A stretch of 64,000 nt of DNA from positions 626,764 to 690,763 of the forward strand of contig NZ_FOBU01000001.1 in NCBI RefSeq assembly GCF_900109915.1, given 5' to 3'. A model generated the notes under the pieces. It saw only the letters and a program-made list of their open reading frames with translations. It ran no database searches and was not told where the DNA came from. This document shows, piece by piece, positions 24,456 through 33,054 of this stretch (position 1 is its first letter; each line of letters begins with the position of its first letter). Source of the DNA: Luteibacter sp. UNCMF331Sha3.1. Lineage in GTDB: Bacteria > Pseudomonadota > Gammaproteobacteria > Xanthomonadales > Rhodanobacteraceae. A program made the position numbers and the translations under genes.

Positions 24456-27400
24456 CCGGCCGCCTCGGGGGTGCACACGGTTTCCAGTGCCGCATCGAGG
24501 TCGTCGCCCGTCATCGGCTTGCGCAGCAGCGCATCCATGCCCGCGGCGCGTATCGCCGACAGCTCGTCGCCCGCGGAGCGGGCGGTGACGGCGACGATCG
24601 GCATGTCGTCGAGATGCGTCATGCGACGAACCATCCGGGCGACCTGAAAACCGTCCATCGCGGGCAGGTCGAGATCCAGGAGCATCGCGTCATACGTGTC
24701 GCGTGCGAGCGACGTCATCGCCGCCAGCCCGTCGGTCGCCAGCGACACGACATGGCCGCGCTGCCTGAGCAGGCCCGCGATGACGTCGCCCACCACCGGA
24801 TCGTCTTCGACGAGCAACAGGCGTCGCCGCGCCGCCACGACCACCGGTTCCTGCGACGTGCCGGCGCACGCGCCGCACGTGCACGGCACCAGCGGCACGC
24901 GCACGATGAAATCGCTGCCCTGCCCCGGGGTGCTGCGCACGCCGATGCTGCCGCCCATCAGCAGGCAGAGCTCATGGCAGATCGCGAGGCCCAGGCCCGT
25001 GCCTTCCGCCCGCTGCGGCGAGCCGCCCTGTTCGAACCGGGAGAACACACGCTCGCAAAGGTCGGCCGACATGCCGGGCCCCGTGTCGTTCACCGTCATG
25101 ACGAGCTCGTCGCCGTCGCGGGCGACATGCAGCGAGACGCGACCGCGATCCGTAAACTTCACGGCGTTGTTGACGAGGTTCTGCAGTATCTGGCGCAGGC
25201 GGATCGTGTCGCCACGTATCGAGAGGGGCACGCCGGCGTCGACGGCGGCCGACAGCCCGATGCGCTTCTCGTGCGCCCGCGCCTCCGCGAGTGCGACGAC
25301 TTCGCCGGTGACGGTCCGTATCGGCACGCATTCGGATTCGAGCACGAGGCGCCGCGCTTCGATGCGCGTGATGTCCAGCGCGTCGTTGACCAGCCGGAGC
25401 AGCGTCGTCCCCGAGCGTCGCACGGCCTCGATATAGGCGCGCTGTGTTTCGTCCAGCGGCGTCCGTGCCATCAGTTCGGCCATGCCCAGCACGCCGGTCA
25501 TCGGCGTCCGGATCTCGTGGCCGAGCGTCGCCATGAAATCCGTCTTCGCCGCATTGGCCTCCTCGGCGAGGCGCTTCTGCTGCTCGGCCAGTCGCAGTTG
25601 CATCGTCTGGCGCACACGCCGGCGCGCACCCGTGACGGCCAGCCCGATGACCAGGATCGTGGCGCTGACGTAGACCAGCCACGCCCACCAGCTCAGCCAC
25701 GGCGGATCGTCCACGACCACGGTGATGGGTCTTGCGAGTTCGCCGTTGACCTCGTCGCGACCGGCGCCGGAGATCACCAGGCGATAGACACCGGCATGCA
25801 GCGGCCCGAAGCTGCGTCGTCCGTCCTTGCCCGTGCGTAGCTCGGTGACGCCTCCGCCATCCTCGAGGTTGAAGACGAGGTGGTTGCGATCGGGATTGAC
25901 GTAGGAAAGCGCGCGGGCGCTGACGACGAGCTCGCGGTCGTTCCAGCGCAGCCGCAGGGTGTCGCCATCGATCGGCAGCGATTGCCGCGAGCCGTCCCGA
26001 AGCACGCTCGCCCCGAGGAGGACGATGGTCGGTTTGCGCGCATGGTCGCGCTGCCGGTCGGGGCGAAAGCCGACGAGGCCACCCAGCGTCGCGCCGTACA
26101 TCGTGCCGTCGTCGAGTTGCACGGTGGTGGCGTTGGTGAATTCGCCGCTGTCCAGGCCGTCGGCCAGTCCAAACGGACGGAACGTCCCGTGGCCCGGATC
26201 GAAGCGCCATACGCCGGTGTGTCCGAACAACCACAGACGCCCGGCGACGTCCCGCCGGATGTTGAGGATGTCGGCCGACGGAAACCCCTCGGCACCGCCG
26301 ATGGAACGGTCCAGCACCGCGTGGCGACCGTCCCACCGGTAGTGCTCCATCGAATCGGGGCGAATCACCCAGAAGGCGCCCTCCTCGGGCTCGAACGCGT
26401 GAATGCGCCCGGGCGCGACCCCGGCGATCGGCTGCATGTGTCCCGAGGCGGGATCGAGACGGGAAAGCCCCGCGACGCTCGCCTGCCAGAGCTGGTCGCC
26501 GACCATCTCGATCTGCCGCGTATCCGCGTCGCCGCGACGCGCGCTGGCGGGAGAGATCGGCGTGGCATGCTTCAGCGCCGCGTCGAGCACGAACAGGCCG
26601 CGCCCGAAGACCGCGACGTAGACCACGCCGTCCGCACCCGCGACAAGCGTGGTCACCGGGCCATCGATGGTGCCGGGAAAGATCCGCCGCCATCGATGTC
26701 CGTCCCGCGCGATCGCAAGACCTTCGGCCGTGCCGATCAGCAGGCCGGCGGGTATCTCGAGCAGCGACTGCACGCGCAGATCGCCGATGTCCAGCGCGGC
26801 CTCGGTGCGCCCCGTCGCGGGGTCGAACGCCCTTATCCAGCCGCGCATGCCGCCGACCCACAAGCGGCTTCCGCCATGCGCGGCCACGGCCGTGACGGTC
26901 CGACCCGGAAAGCTCTGCGGATCGGTCGCCACATGCGCGAAACGGGTGAAGTCCTCCCATGCCGGGCCGAGATACGCGAGGCCACCGTCGCTGAGGGCGA
27001 ACCACAGCCCGTGCTCGCGGTCTTCCAGCATGCCGCGGACGGCGCGGCCCGGCAGGCCGCCGGAGGTGATCCACGATGCGGGCACCGCGTGGAGACGGCC
27101 GTAGCGATCGAGCGCGGAAAGACCGTCGGGGCCGGCCAGCCAGAGGCTGCCGTGGCTGTCGGCCAGCGACACACCGAACGACACCGCGGGCACGCGCCGG
27201 TCACGGCGGAGATGCCCGTCGTGGGAAAGGCGGTAGAGCCCCCGATCGGTGGAGAACCGGAGCTCGGCGGCATGGCCATCGATACGCGACACGCGCGGAC
27301 GACCGCCATCCTCGAAGGGCACCGCCGTGATCCGGCCCGCCGCGTCGACGACGTCGACGCCGCCATCCGAGCCGACCCAGAGCCGCCCGTCGTCGGACGC

Positions 27401-27961
27401 ATGCAGGGCATGGATCGACGCCGACGACAGACCGTCGGGCCCGGGACGTCGCGCGTCGAGGACGGCCCCATCCGGCGCCATGTGCACGAGGCCGTCCGCC
27501 GTGCCCACCCAGATGGATCCGTCGCGGGCCTGCGCGATCGCGCGGATGTCGTCGCTCGCCAGGTCGTCGCGCCAGTGGACGAACGCGGCCGTCGCCGGGT
27601 CGTACCGACCCAGTCCGAAGTCCGGACCGCCCATCCAGAGCCTGTCGGCGCTGTCGACCATCAGCGCCGAGATCTCTCCGGCAGGCAGCGCATCGGCGCG
27701 ATCGCCCCCGACCCGCGGCGAGACGAATTCGACACCATCGAAACGGGACACGCCGACGGATGTCCCGACCCAGATGAAACCCTGGCTGTCCTGCACGACC
27801 GCATGGACCTTGCTGCTTGGCAGGCCTTCGAGGAGACCGTAGCGGCGGAACTGGGGCGTGGGCACCGGCGGCATGGCCGTGGCGGACGCCACGACGGGCA
27901 GGACCGCGATCGATACGATCGCGGCCACGAGGGTCCATCTCGTGATGAGCGTGCTGAACAT
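24452..27961 (-). CDS. Hybrid sensor kinase with periplasmic beta-propeller
   Basis: A 1169-residue one-piece two-component system. A signal/anchor helix (about 8-30) leads into roughly 600 residues of two-component-regulator propeller repeats (SSKVHAVVQDSQGFIWVGT, repeated WxG/WLxG blades). A Y_Y_Y beta-sandwich follows (about 660-760), then one membrane helix (SWWAWLVYVSATILVIGLAV), a HisKA domain with His815 in GHEIRTP, the ATPase domain (NNAVKFTDRG, GTGLGLAI) and a receiver (LLVEDDP, LLLDLDLPAMDG). This architecture is best known for glycan sensing in Bacteroides. Unusually, CTCGAC at residues 1027-1032 places a CxCxxC cluster between ATPase and receiver. No output gene is adjacent. It ends on the lptG tail. 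Confidence 0.92.
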   Translation of the reverse strand: MFSTLITRWTLVAAIVSIAVLPVVASATAMPPVPTPQFRRYGLLEGLPSSKVHAVVQDSQGFIWVGTSVGVSRFDGVEFVSPRVGGDRADALPAGEISALMVDSADRLWMGGPDFGLGRYDPATAAFVHWRDDLASDDIRAIAQARDGSIWVGTADGLVHMAPDGAVLDARRPGPDGLSSASIHALHASDDGRLWVGSDGGVDVVDAAGRITAVPFEDGGRPRVSRIDGHAAELRFSTDRGLYRLSHDGHLRRDRRVPAVSFGVSLADSHGSLWLAGPDGLSALDRYGRLHAVPASWITSGGLPGRAVRGMLEDREHGLWFALSDGGLAYLGPAWEDFTRFAHVATDPQSFPGRTVTAVAAHGGSRLWVGGMRGWIRAFDPATGRTEAALDIGDLRVQSLLEIPAGLLIGTAEGLAIARDGHRWRRIFPGTIDGPVTTLVAGADGVVYVAVFGRGLFVLDAALKHATPISPASARRGDADTRQIEMVGDQLWQASVAGLSRLDPASGHMQPIAGVAPGRIHAFEPEEGAFWVIRPDSMEHYRWDGRHAVLDRSIGGAEGFPSADILNIRRDVAGRLWLFGHTGVWRFDPGHGTFRPFGLADGLDSGEFTNATTVQLDDGTMYGATLGGLVGFRPDRQRDHARKPTIVLLGASVLRDGSRQSLPIDGDTLRLRWNDRELVVSARALSYVNPDRNHLVFNLEDGGGVTELRTGKDGRRSFGPLHAGVYRLVISGAGRDEVNGELARPITVVVDDPPWLSWWAWLVYVSATILVIGLAVTGARRRVRQTMQLRLAEQQKRLAEEANAAKTDFMATLGHEIRTPMTGVLGMAELMARTPLDETQRAYIEAVRRSGTTLLRLVNDALDITRIEARRLVLESECVPIRTVTGEVVALAEARAHEKRIGLSAAVDAGVPLSIRGDTIRLRQILQNLVNNAVKFTDRGRVSLHVARDGDELVMTVNDTGPGMSADLCERVFSRFEQGGSPQRAEGTGLGLAICHELCLLMGGSIGVRSTPGQGSDFIVRVPLVPCTCGACAGTSQEPVVVAARRRLLLVEDDPVVGDVIAGLLRQRGHVVSLATDGLAAMTSLARDTYDAMLLDLDLPAMDGFQVARMVRRMTHLDDMPIVAVTARSAGDELSAIRAAGMDALLRKPMTGDDLDAALETVCTPEAAG

Positions 27962-28062
27962 ACGCCGGCTTCCAGGTGCAGGCCCGATCATGCCATGCGC
28001 GTCCGCGTCGCATAAGCGAACCTCGCTCAGGCACGTGTAGGAATCCCCCCACTCCGTACCCT

Positions 28063-28068
28063 TAGAAT
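28063..28068 (+). promoter_or_regulatory. Candidate -10 element, leaderless start of the GTPase gene
   Basis: TAGAAT ends five bases before the ATG at 28074, and there is no Shine-Dalgarno sequence in between. A transcript starting at the normal distance would begin at the start codon. The -35 region is weak. Confidence 0.4.
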
Positions 28069-28073
28069 GGGCC

Positions 28074-29525
28074 ATGTCCCGCCGGCTTCGCCTCCTCCTC
28101 GCCGTGATCGGCCTCGTCGCCCTCGTGTGGCTGACGCTGGCCGCCGTGGACCGTGCGATCGCGCTGGGCCAGCGTTTCATGGGCCTTCCCGAGGGTCTGC
28201 GCTGGATCGTCGGGCTCCTCGTCCTCTTCGGCGCGGCCCTCGTCGTGGGCTTCGGCGCGTGGTGGTTGCGGCCGCGCCGGCCTCGCACGCCGGTGGTCGC
28301 ACCGGATCGCGCATCGCTCGAGGCGCGGATCGAAACGCTGCGCGAGAGCCGGATCGACGTTGAGGAACTTCGTAGCGAATTGGGCGAGCTGGACCGGCGC
28401 CGCGAGACGGCGCATGTCTATGTTGCCGTGTTCGGCGAGATATCGACGGGCAAATCGACACTGATCGCCGCGCTCGCACCGGGCAACGCGCCCGAGCGCG
28501 ATGCGCGCGGTGGCACGACCCGCGACGTGGCCCACTATGAAACGGATGCCTGGGGCGCGCGCTGGACAGTGGCCGACGTACCCGGCTCGGCCGAATCGGA
28601 CGGCGACGCTCGCGAGCGCATGGCGCGCGACGAGGCGCTGCGGGCTCACGCGGTCGTCTATGTCTGCGCGGGCGACCTCACGCGCACGCAGGGCGAGGAA
28701 CTGCGCTGGCTCGGCGATTTCGGCAAGCCCCTCGTGCTCGCCGTGAACAAGGCCGACCAATGGACGGCCGCCGAGCGGGACAGCATCGTCGGGCGCGTAC
28801 GCGCGCAAAGCGCCGGCATTCCGGATGCCGTGGTCGCGATCAGTGCCGGTGGCGACGAGCGTTTCACGCGACGCCTCGCCGACGGCACCATCGAGAACGT
28901 CGCGCGCCGGCGGCCCGCCGACGTCGAGCCCCTCATGAACGCGCTTCGCCGGATGCTCGCGCCCGGCGCGACGCAGCTCGAGGCGCTACGCGAGAACGCC
29001 GTGCTCGCGGGACTGCACGAACGGACCGGTGAGCGCGAGGCCGAATGGCGCGCCGCCGAAGCCGAGCGCATCGTGAGCCGCTATGCGCGGCGTGCGATCG
29101 TCGGCGCCATGGCCGCCGTCGCGCCGGGCAGCGACCTCGTGATCCAGGGCGTGCTGGCCACCGGCATGGTCCGCGCGCTCGCGGCGTTGCACGACGTGCG
29201 CGTCACCGATGTGGAAATCGACAACCTCCTGCGCCAGGTCCGGATGACCTTGCGAACCGGCACGTCGCTGGTGCTCGCCATTTCGGGAAACGCCCTGAAA
29301 GCGTTTCCCGGCCTCGGCACGCTGGGTGGCGGCATCCTTCACGCCTTCGCCTATGCCCTCATCTTCGACAGCTTCGGCCGCGCGCTGGCCGCCACGCTCG
29401 CGGAACGACGGACGCTCGATCAGGCCGACGCCAGCGAACGCATGCGCGAGCTCCTCGGCGACGCCGGCCAGTCGCGCCTGCGCCGCCTGGCCGAGCTCAC
29501 CGGCGAGGCCCTGCGGGACCGCTGA
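28074..29525 (+). CDS. Membrane GTPase with DUF697-like C-terminus (first copy)
   Basis: A 483-residue protein: two N-terminal membrane helices (about 5-25 and 42-62), a cytoplasmic linker, then an Era/HSR1-type G domain. Its motifs are G1 GEISTGKST, G2 Thr in GGTTRD, G3 DVPG and G4 NKAD. The usual DxxG Gly is kept. The C-terminal 200 residues (IVGAMAAVAPGSDLVIQG, then AISGNALKAFPGLGTLGGG) form a hydrophobic hairpin region like DUF697. It opens an operon-like run of six genes, followed by a small ORF with AGGAGG. A related GTPase closes the same run. Membrane-stress or envelope-trafficking roles are possible; none is established. Confidence 0.8.
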   Translation: MSRRLRLLLAVIGLVALVWLTLAAVDRAIALGQRFMGLPEGLRWIVGLLVLFGAALVVGFGAWWLRPRRPRTPVVAPDRASLEARIETLRESRIDVEELRSELGELDRRRETAHVYVAVFGEISTGKSTLIAALAPGNAPERDARGGTTRDVAHYETDAWGARWTVADVPGSAESDGDARERMARDEALRAHAVVYVCAGDLTRTQGEELRWLGDFGKPLVLAVNKADQWTAAERDSIVGRVRAQSAGIPDAVVAISAGGDERFTRRLADGTIENVARRRPADVEPLMNALRRMLAPGATQLEALRENAVLAGLHERTGEREAEWRAAEAERIVSRYARRAIVGAMAAVAPGSDLVIQGVLATGMVRALAALHDVRVTDVEIDNLLRQVRMTLRTGTSLVLAISGNALKAFPGLGTLGGGILHAFAYALIFDSFGRALAATLAERRTLDQADASERMRELLGDAGQSRLRRLAELTGEALRDR

Positions 29526-29541
29526 CGACAGGAGGCCCCAG

Positions 29542-29652
29542 GTGAACGATGCGTTCGCGGCGAGCGGGCTGACAAGGCGGTCGCGGTCGGCGACACTGCG
29601 CCTCATCGGCCGCGATGCGGTCCCGTCGCGGCAGGTCATCACGCATGCGTAA
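29542..29652 (+). CDS. Possible 36-residue small protein or coupling leader ORF
   Basis: A 37-codon ORF starting with GTG at 29542, seven bases after a perfect AGGAGG (29530-29535), the strongest ribosome binding site in this stretch. The product begins VNDAFAASGLTRRSRSATL and is basic (several Arg, few acidic residues). Its TAA (29650-29652) overlaps the ATG of the next gene at 29645 by eight bases, the arrangement expected if its translation reloads ribosomes onto yceI, which itself has only a weak CAGG. It could be a real micropeptide or just a translational coupler. No family is recognised. Confidence 0.45.
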   Translation: MNDAFAASGLTRRSRSATLRLIGRDAVPSRQVITHA

Positions 29653-30271
29653 CGTTCATCGCGCCCTCGCCTTCCTCGCCGCCTGCGCGCCGTTCGCGGC
29701 CAGCGCGGATGGCGTCGCCTACCGCATGGATCCGGTACACAGCCAGGTGGTCTTCAACGTCGACCACAATGGCTTTTCGCGGTCTTTCGGCCGCCTGCGC
29801 ATCGCCGAAGGCACGGTCGTCTTCGACCGCGACGACTGGTCGAAATCGAAGGTCGACGCCACCATCGACCTCGCTTCCGTCGACATGGGCGATGCGGGCT
29901 GGGACAAGGCCGTCCGGGGCGACGCCCTGCTCGCCAGCGACCGCGAACGCACCGCCCGGTTCGTCAGCGATTCCGTCGAGAAACGCAGTGACGACGAAGG
30001 CGTCGTGCATGGCCGGCTCACGCTGCGCGGCACCACGCTGCCCCTCGATATCCCGTTCCGCGTGAACCGTGTGGGCAAGACCATCTACGGCCTGCATACC
30101 GTCGCGGGATTTTCCGCGTACCTCACGCTGGACCGTACCGCCTACGGCATGACGTCGAACCGCAATTCGATCGGCACGGATGTCTCCGTGTGGATCGAAG
30201 TGGAAGCCATCCGCGGCGACGAGCCGACCACCCAAAAACCGAAGGAGACGACCGATGCCCCTGCGCAGTGA
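29645..30271 (+). CDS. YceI-family periplasmic protein (first copy)
   Basis: A 208-residue exported lipocalin-like protein. The signal peptide ends at ASADG (about residue 23), and the mature part begins YRMDPVHSQVVFNVDHNGFS. Family features are RLRIAEGTVVFDRDDW, the LTLRGTTLPLDIPF strand and TAYGMTSNRNSIGTDVSVWIEVE. YceI barrels bind isoprenoids or amphiphiles in the periplasm. ATG 29645 is preferred because it gives a clean signal peptide; an in-frame ATG at 29615 does not. It overlaps the b561 gene by 17 bases. The C-terminal tail (DEPTTQKPKETTDAPAQ) is hydrophilic and unlike the second copy. Confidence 0.9.
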   Translation: MRNVHRALAFLAACAPFAASADGVAYRMDPVHSQVVFNVDHNGFSRSFGRLRIAEGTVVFDRDDWSKSKVDATIDLASVDMGDAGWDKAVRGDALLASDRERTARFVSDSVEKRSDDEGVVHGRLTLRGTTLPLDIPFRVNRVGKTIYGLHTVAGFSAYLTLDRTAYGMTSNRNSIGTDVSVWIEVEAIRGDEPTTQKPKETTDAPAQ

Positions 30272-30839
30272 GGCGACCCGCTGGAGCACCGTCGCCAAGA
30301 CCTTCCACTGGACGATGGCCCTGCTGATCCTCGGCAACGGCGCCTTCGCCTTCTGGATGGACGGCCTCAAGCCGTCGCTCAACAAGATCAACATGTTCGC
30401 CCTGCACAAGTCGATCGGCCTCACCGTGCTCGCGCTGTTCCTGCTACGCGTGCTGTGGCGCTTCGCCGATCGCCGTCCGCCGCACACACCGGGGCCGCGC
30501 TGGCAGATGGTGGCGATGCATGCGGTGCACGCGCTCCTGTACGTGCTCATCGTCGCGCTGCCGCTGACGGGATGGGCGTTCAATTCCGCGCACGGCTATC
30601 CGCTGCAGTACTTCAGACAGTTCAACCTGCCTGCCATCGTCGGTCACGACGAAGGTCTCGCGAACGTACTGATCGAGGTGCACGAATACCTGTTCTGGTT
30701 CCTGCTGCTTCTGCTCGTGCCGCACGTCGGCGGCGCGCTGAAGCACCACATCGTCGATCGCGACGACACGCTTCGGCGCATGCTGCCGTTCGGTCGAGCG
30801 AAGCGAAGCACCCCCACCCCGCCCGGAGATTCCGCATGA
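30255..30839 (+). CDS. Cytochrome b561
   Basis: A 194-residue di-haem membrane protein of the CybB family. Four helices lie at about 15-35, 48-68, 88-108 and 145-168. Candidate haem ligands are His in VAKTFHWTMAL, FALHKSIGL, MHAVHALLY and EVHEYLFW. CybB oxidises ubiquinol and can pass electrons to superoxide or periplasmic partners. It sits between two yceI genes, overlapping the first by 17 bases and the second by 4. The yceI-b561 pairing is conserved (E. coli yceI-yceJ), which suggests the YceI proteins carry a quinone-like ligand for it. Confidence 0.92.
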   Translation: MPLRSEATRWSTVAKTFHWTMALLILGNGAFAFWMDGLKPSLNKINMFALHKSIGLTVLALFLLRVLWRFADRRPPHTPGPRWQMVAMHAVHALLYVLIVALPLTGWAFNSAHGYPLQYFRQFNLPAIVGHDEGLANVLIEVHEYLFWFLLLLLVPHVGGALKHHIVDRDDTLRRMLPFGRAKRSTPTPPGDSA

Positions 30840-31396
30840 ACCCGATCCTTCGCCGTCTTTCCACCCTGGGCCTAGCCCTTGCCGTGCCCTTCGCCGCCAC
30901 CGCCGCCGACTACAAGGTCGGGCCGGGAAGCACGCTCGGATTCAGCGGCAAGTTCCAGGGCCAGCAGTTCGATGGCACGTTCGGCAAGTTCGATGCCGCG
31001 ATCAGCTACGATCCCGCGAACCTCGCGACCGCGAAGTTCGACGTCACCGTGGACGTCGCGACGGCGAAAACCGGCGACGGCGACCGCGACAACGCGCTGC
31101 CCACCCCCGATTTCTTCGACGCGTCGAAATTCCCCAAGGCCCGCTACGTCACGACGGGCTTCACCAGGGATGCGAAGGGTGGCGTCGTCGCCAACGGCAA
31201 CCTCACGCTGCACGGCGTCACGAAGCCGCTCGCGCTCAAGGTCGCCTTCAAGCCCGCCGCGGGCGGCGCGAATCTGTCGGTCACCGGCACGCTCAAGCGT
31301 CTGGACTTCGGCGTCGGCAGCGGCGACTACAAGGACACCGGCACGATCGCCGACGAAGTGCTCGTCAACGGCACGCTGAACCTGCTGCCGAAGTAA
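30836..31396 (+). CDS. YceI-family periplasmic protein (second copy)
   Basis: A 186-residue exported YceI protein closer to the canonical form than the first copy. The signal peptide ends at ATAAD, followed by YKVGPGSTLGFSGKFQGQQF. The middle DNALPTPDFFDASKFPKARY and the ends GNLTLHGVTKPLALKV and GSGDYKDTGTIADEVLV are family signatures. The two copies differ clearly in sequence, so they are old paralogues rather than a recent duplication and may bind different lipids. It overlaps the b561 stop by 4 bases and is followed after five bases by the second GTPase. Confidence 0.93.
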   Translation: MNPILRRLSTLGLALAVPFAATAADYKVGPGSTLGFSGKFQGQQFDGTFGKFDAAISYDPANLATAKFDVTVDVATAKTGDGDRDNALPTPDFFDASKFPKARYVTTGFTRDAKGGVVANGNLTLHGVTKPLALKVAFKPAAGGANLSVTGTLKRLDFGVGSGDYKDTGTIADEVLVNGTLNLLPK

Positions 31397-31401
31397 GGCC
31401 C

Positions 31402-32745
31402 ATGGCCGCGTGGCGCGAACGCCTTCGCGATCTCACCGGCCGTTTCCGTCGCCGCGGCGCGGTCGCGCCCGCGGTCGACGACCGGGGCGGTCCCGTGGCC
31501 GCGAGCCTGCGCGGCCTGTTGAACGACCCCTCGATTCCCGCCGACGTGCGCGCGTCGATGAGCGCCGACTTCCGGCGCGTCGAGGACATGCTCGACCGCC
31601 TGGAAAACGAGGAGCTTCACGTCGCCGTGTTCGGCCGCGTCTCGGCGGGCAAGTCCGCGTTGGGCAACGCGCTGCTGGGACGCGACGCGTTCGCCGTCGG
31701 CGTGCTCCACGGCACGACGACGGAAGCCGACGCGGCGCGACTCGACGAAGCCGCCACGGCGGGCCTCGTACTGATCGACACGCCCGGCATCAACGAACTG
31801 GGCGGCGAAGCGCGCGAAAAACTCGCGTTCGAGGTCGCGGACGTGAGCGACCTGATCGTCTTCGTCGCCGACGGCGACCTCACGCGCGAAGAACGCGACG
31901 CGCTGCGCACGCTGGCGTCCACGCGTCGCCCGCTGCTGCTCGTGCTGAACAAGGCCGACCGTTACAGCGACGACGAACGCGAGGGCCTGCTAGAGCGACT
32001 GCGCCAGCACGGCTCGACGCTGGTGCGGCGCGAGGACGTGATGGCGGTGGCTGCATATCCGTCGCCGCGCGACATCGTCGAGGTCGACGCGTCCGGCATC
32101 GAGCGTCGCTACGCCGAGCCGCGCGCGCCCGATATCGGTGCGCTCAAGGCGCGGCTGCTCGCCATCGCCGAGCGCGAGGGCAAGACGCTGTCCGCGATCA
32201 ACGCCGGCCTCTTCGCCGGGCGTCTGACCGACCAGATCGGCGAACGCATCGCCACCGCGCGACGCGACGTCGCCAGCGGCGTCATCCGCCAGTACTGCAT
32301 CGCCAAGGCGGTCGGCGTGGCGCTGAACCCCGTACCTGTCGCCGACCTGCTGCTCGCCGGCGGCCTCGACGCGGCGATGGTGGTGCAACTGGGGCGCGTG
32401 TACGGTCTGCCGCTCACGCGGAGCGAATCCGGCCGCCTCGTCGCGGTGATCACCACGCAACTCGCGGCACTGATGGGCGCGGTGTGGGGCGTGCAGCTCG
32501 TCGCCTCCGCCCTCAAGGGCCTCAGCGGCGGGCTGTCGGTCGTCGTCACGGCCGCCGCGCAGGGTGCGCTCGGCTGGTACGCCACGGTGCTGATCGGCCG
32601 GGCCGCCGAGCGCTACCTCGTGGCGGGAAAGTCGTGGGGCGAACACGGCGCGAAGCGCGCGGTGGCGGACATCGTCGCGGGGCTCGATCGCGATTCGATC
32701 CTGCGCGAGGCCCGCGAGGAAATCCTGAGACGTCTGAAGCGCTGA
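31402..32745 (+). CDS. GTPase with DUF697 C-terminal domain (second copy)
   Basis: A 447-residue protein without the N-terminal membrane anchor of the first copy. The G domain starts near 70: G1 GRVSAGKSALGNA, G2 Thr in GTTTEAD, G3 DTPG and G4 NKAD. The C-terminal 200 residues form the DUF697 region, with hydrophobic helical pairs (GVALNPVPVADLLLAGGLDAAMVVQLGRVYG and the following IGRAAERYL), although I cannot define the helix borders. DUF697 GTPases such as YcjF/YcjX are linked to envelope stress. It closes the YceI-b561 run and is convergent with a glutaredoxin-like gene three bases away. Confidence 0.85.
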   Translation: MAAWRERLRDLTGRFRRRGAVAPAVDDRGGPVAASLRGLLNDPSIPADVRASMSADFRRVEDMLDRLENEELHVAVFGRVSAGKSALGNALLGRDAFAVGVLHGTTTEADAARLDEAATAGLVLIDTPGINELGGEAREKLAFEVADVSDLIVFVADGDLTREERDALRTLASTRRPLLLVLNKADRYSDDEREGLLERLRQHGSTLVRREDVMAVAAYPSPRDIVEVDASGIERRYAEPRAPDIGALKARLLAIAEREGKTLSAINAGLFAGRLTDQIGERIATARRDVASGVIRQYCIAKAVGVALNPVPVADLLLAGGLDAAMVVQLGRVYGLPLTRSESGRLVAVITTQLAALMGAVWGVQLVASALKGLSGGLSVVVTAAAQGALGWYATVLIGRAAERYLVAGKSWGEHGAKRAVADIVAGLDRDSILREAREEILRRLKR

Positions 32746-32748
32746 ATC

Positions 32749-32979
32749 TCAGGGCGACTGCGTGAACGCCCTCACCGCGGCTTCGTCGAACGGCCAGTCC
32801 AGTTCCGCACCGTCGTCGCGACGCAGCACGGGCACGCGCACCCCGTAGCGCGCCTCCAGTGCATCGTCGTCGTCGATCCAGACCGAGCCGAAATCGGGCA
32901 GCCGGGCCGCGGCAAGCACCGCCAGGGCCTGGTCGCAGAGATGGCAGTCGTCGCGCTGGAACAAGGTGAATGCGGACAT
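32749..32979 (-). CDS. Small glutaredoxin-fold protein
   Basis: A 76-residue single-domain thioredoxin-fold protein of the DUF836/glutaredoxin-like type: FTLFQRDDCHLCDQALAVL with a CxxC redox pair (DCHLCDQ), then the cis-Pro in YGVRVPVLRRDDG. It is probably a cytoplasmic disulfide reductant or a glutathione-dependent minimal glutaredoxin; the partner is unknown. The full length is normal for this family. It is divergent from the serine deaminase gene and convergent with the GTPase. Confidence 0.85.
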   Translation of the reverse strand: MSAFTLFQRDDCHLCDQALAVLAAARLPDFGSVWIDDDDALEARYGVRVPVLRRDDGAELDWPFDEAAVRAFTQSP

Positions 32980-33012
32980 GCGCAGGTGTATGGGGCCGGG
33001 GACGTGGCAGCG

Positions 33013-33040
33013 TAGAATAGCTGGCTATTTCCCATAGCCA
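33013..33040 (+). promoter_or_regulatory. sda promoter -10 plus adjacent perfect dyad
   Basis: TAGAAT (33013-33018) is a good -10 element. Three bases later TGGCTATTTCCCATAGCCA (33022-33040) forms a perfect 7-bp-arm dyad with a 5-base centre. The dyad covers the expected transcription start, so it may be a repressor site or a 5' hairpin. Confidence 0.45.
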
Positions 33041-33054
33041 ATCCCCAGGCAGCC

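Noticed and set aside
29615-29644. Ten-codon extension of the first YceI protein
   Set aside because: It would put RSRRGRSSR-like residues before the signal peptide; ATG 29645 gives a clean signal.
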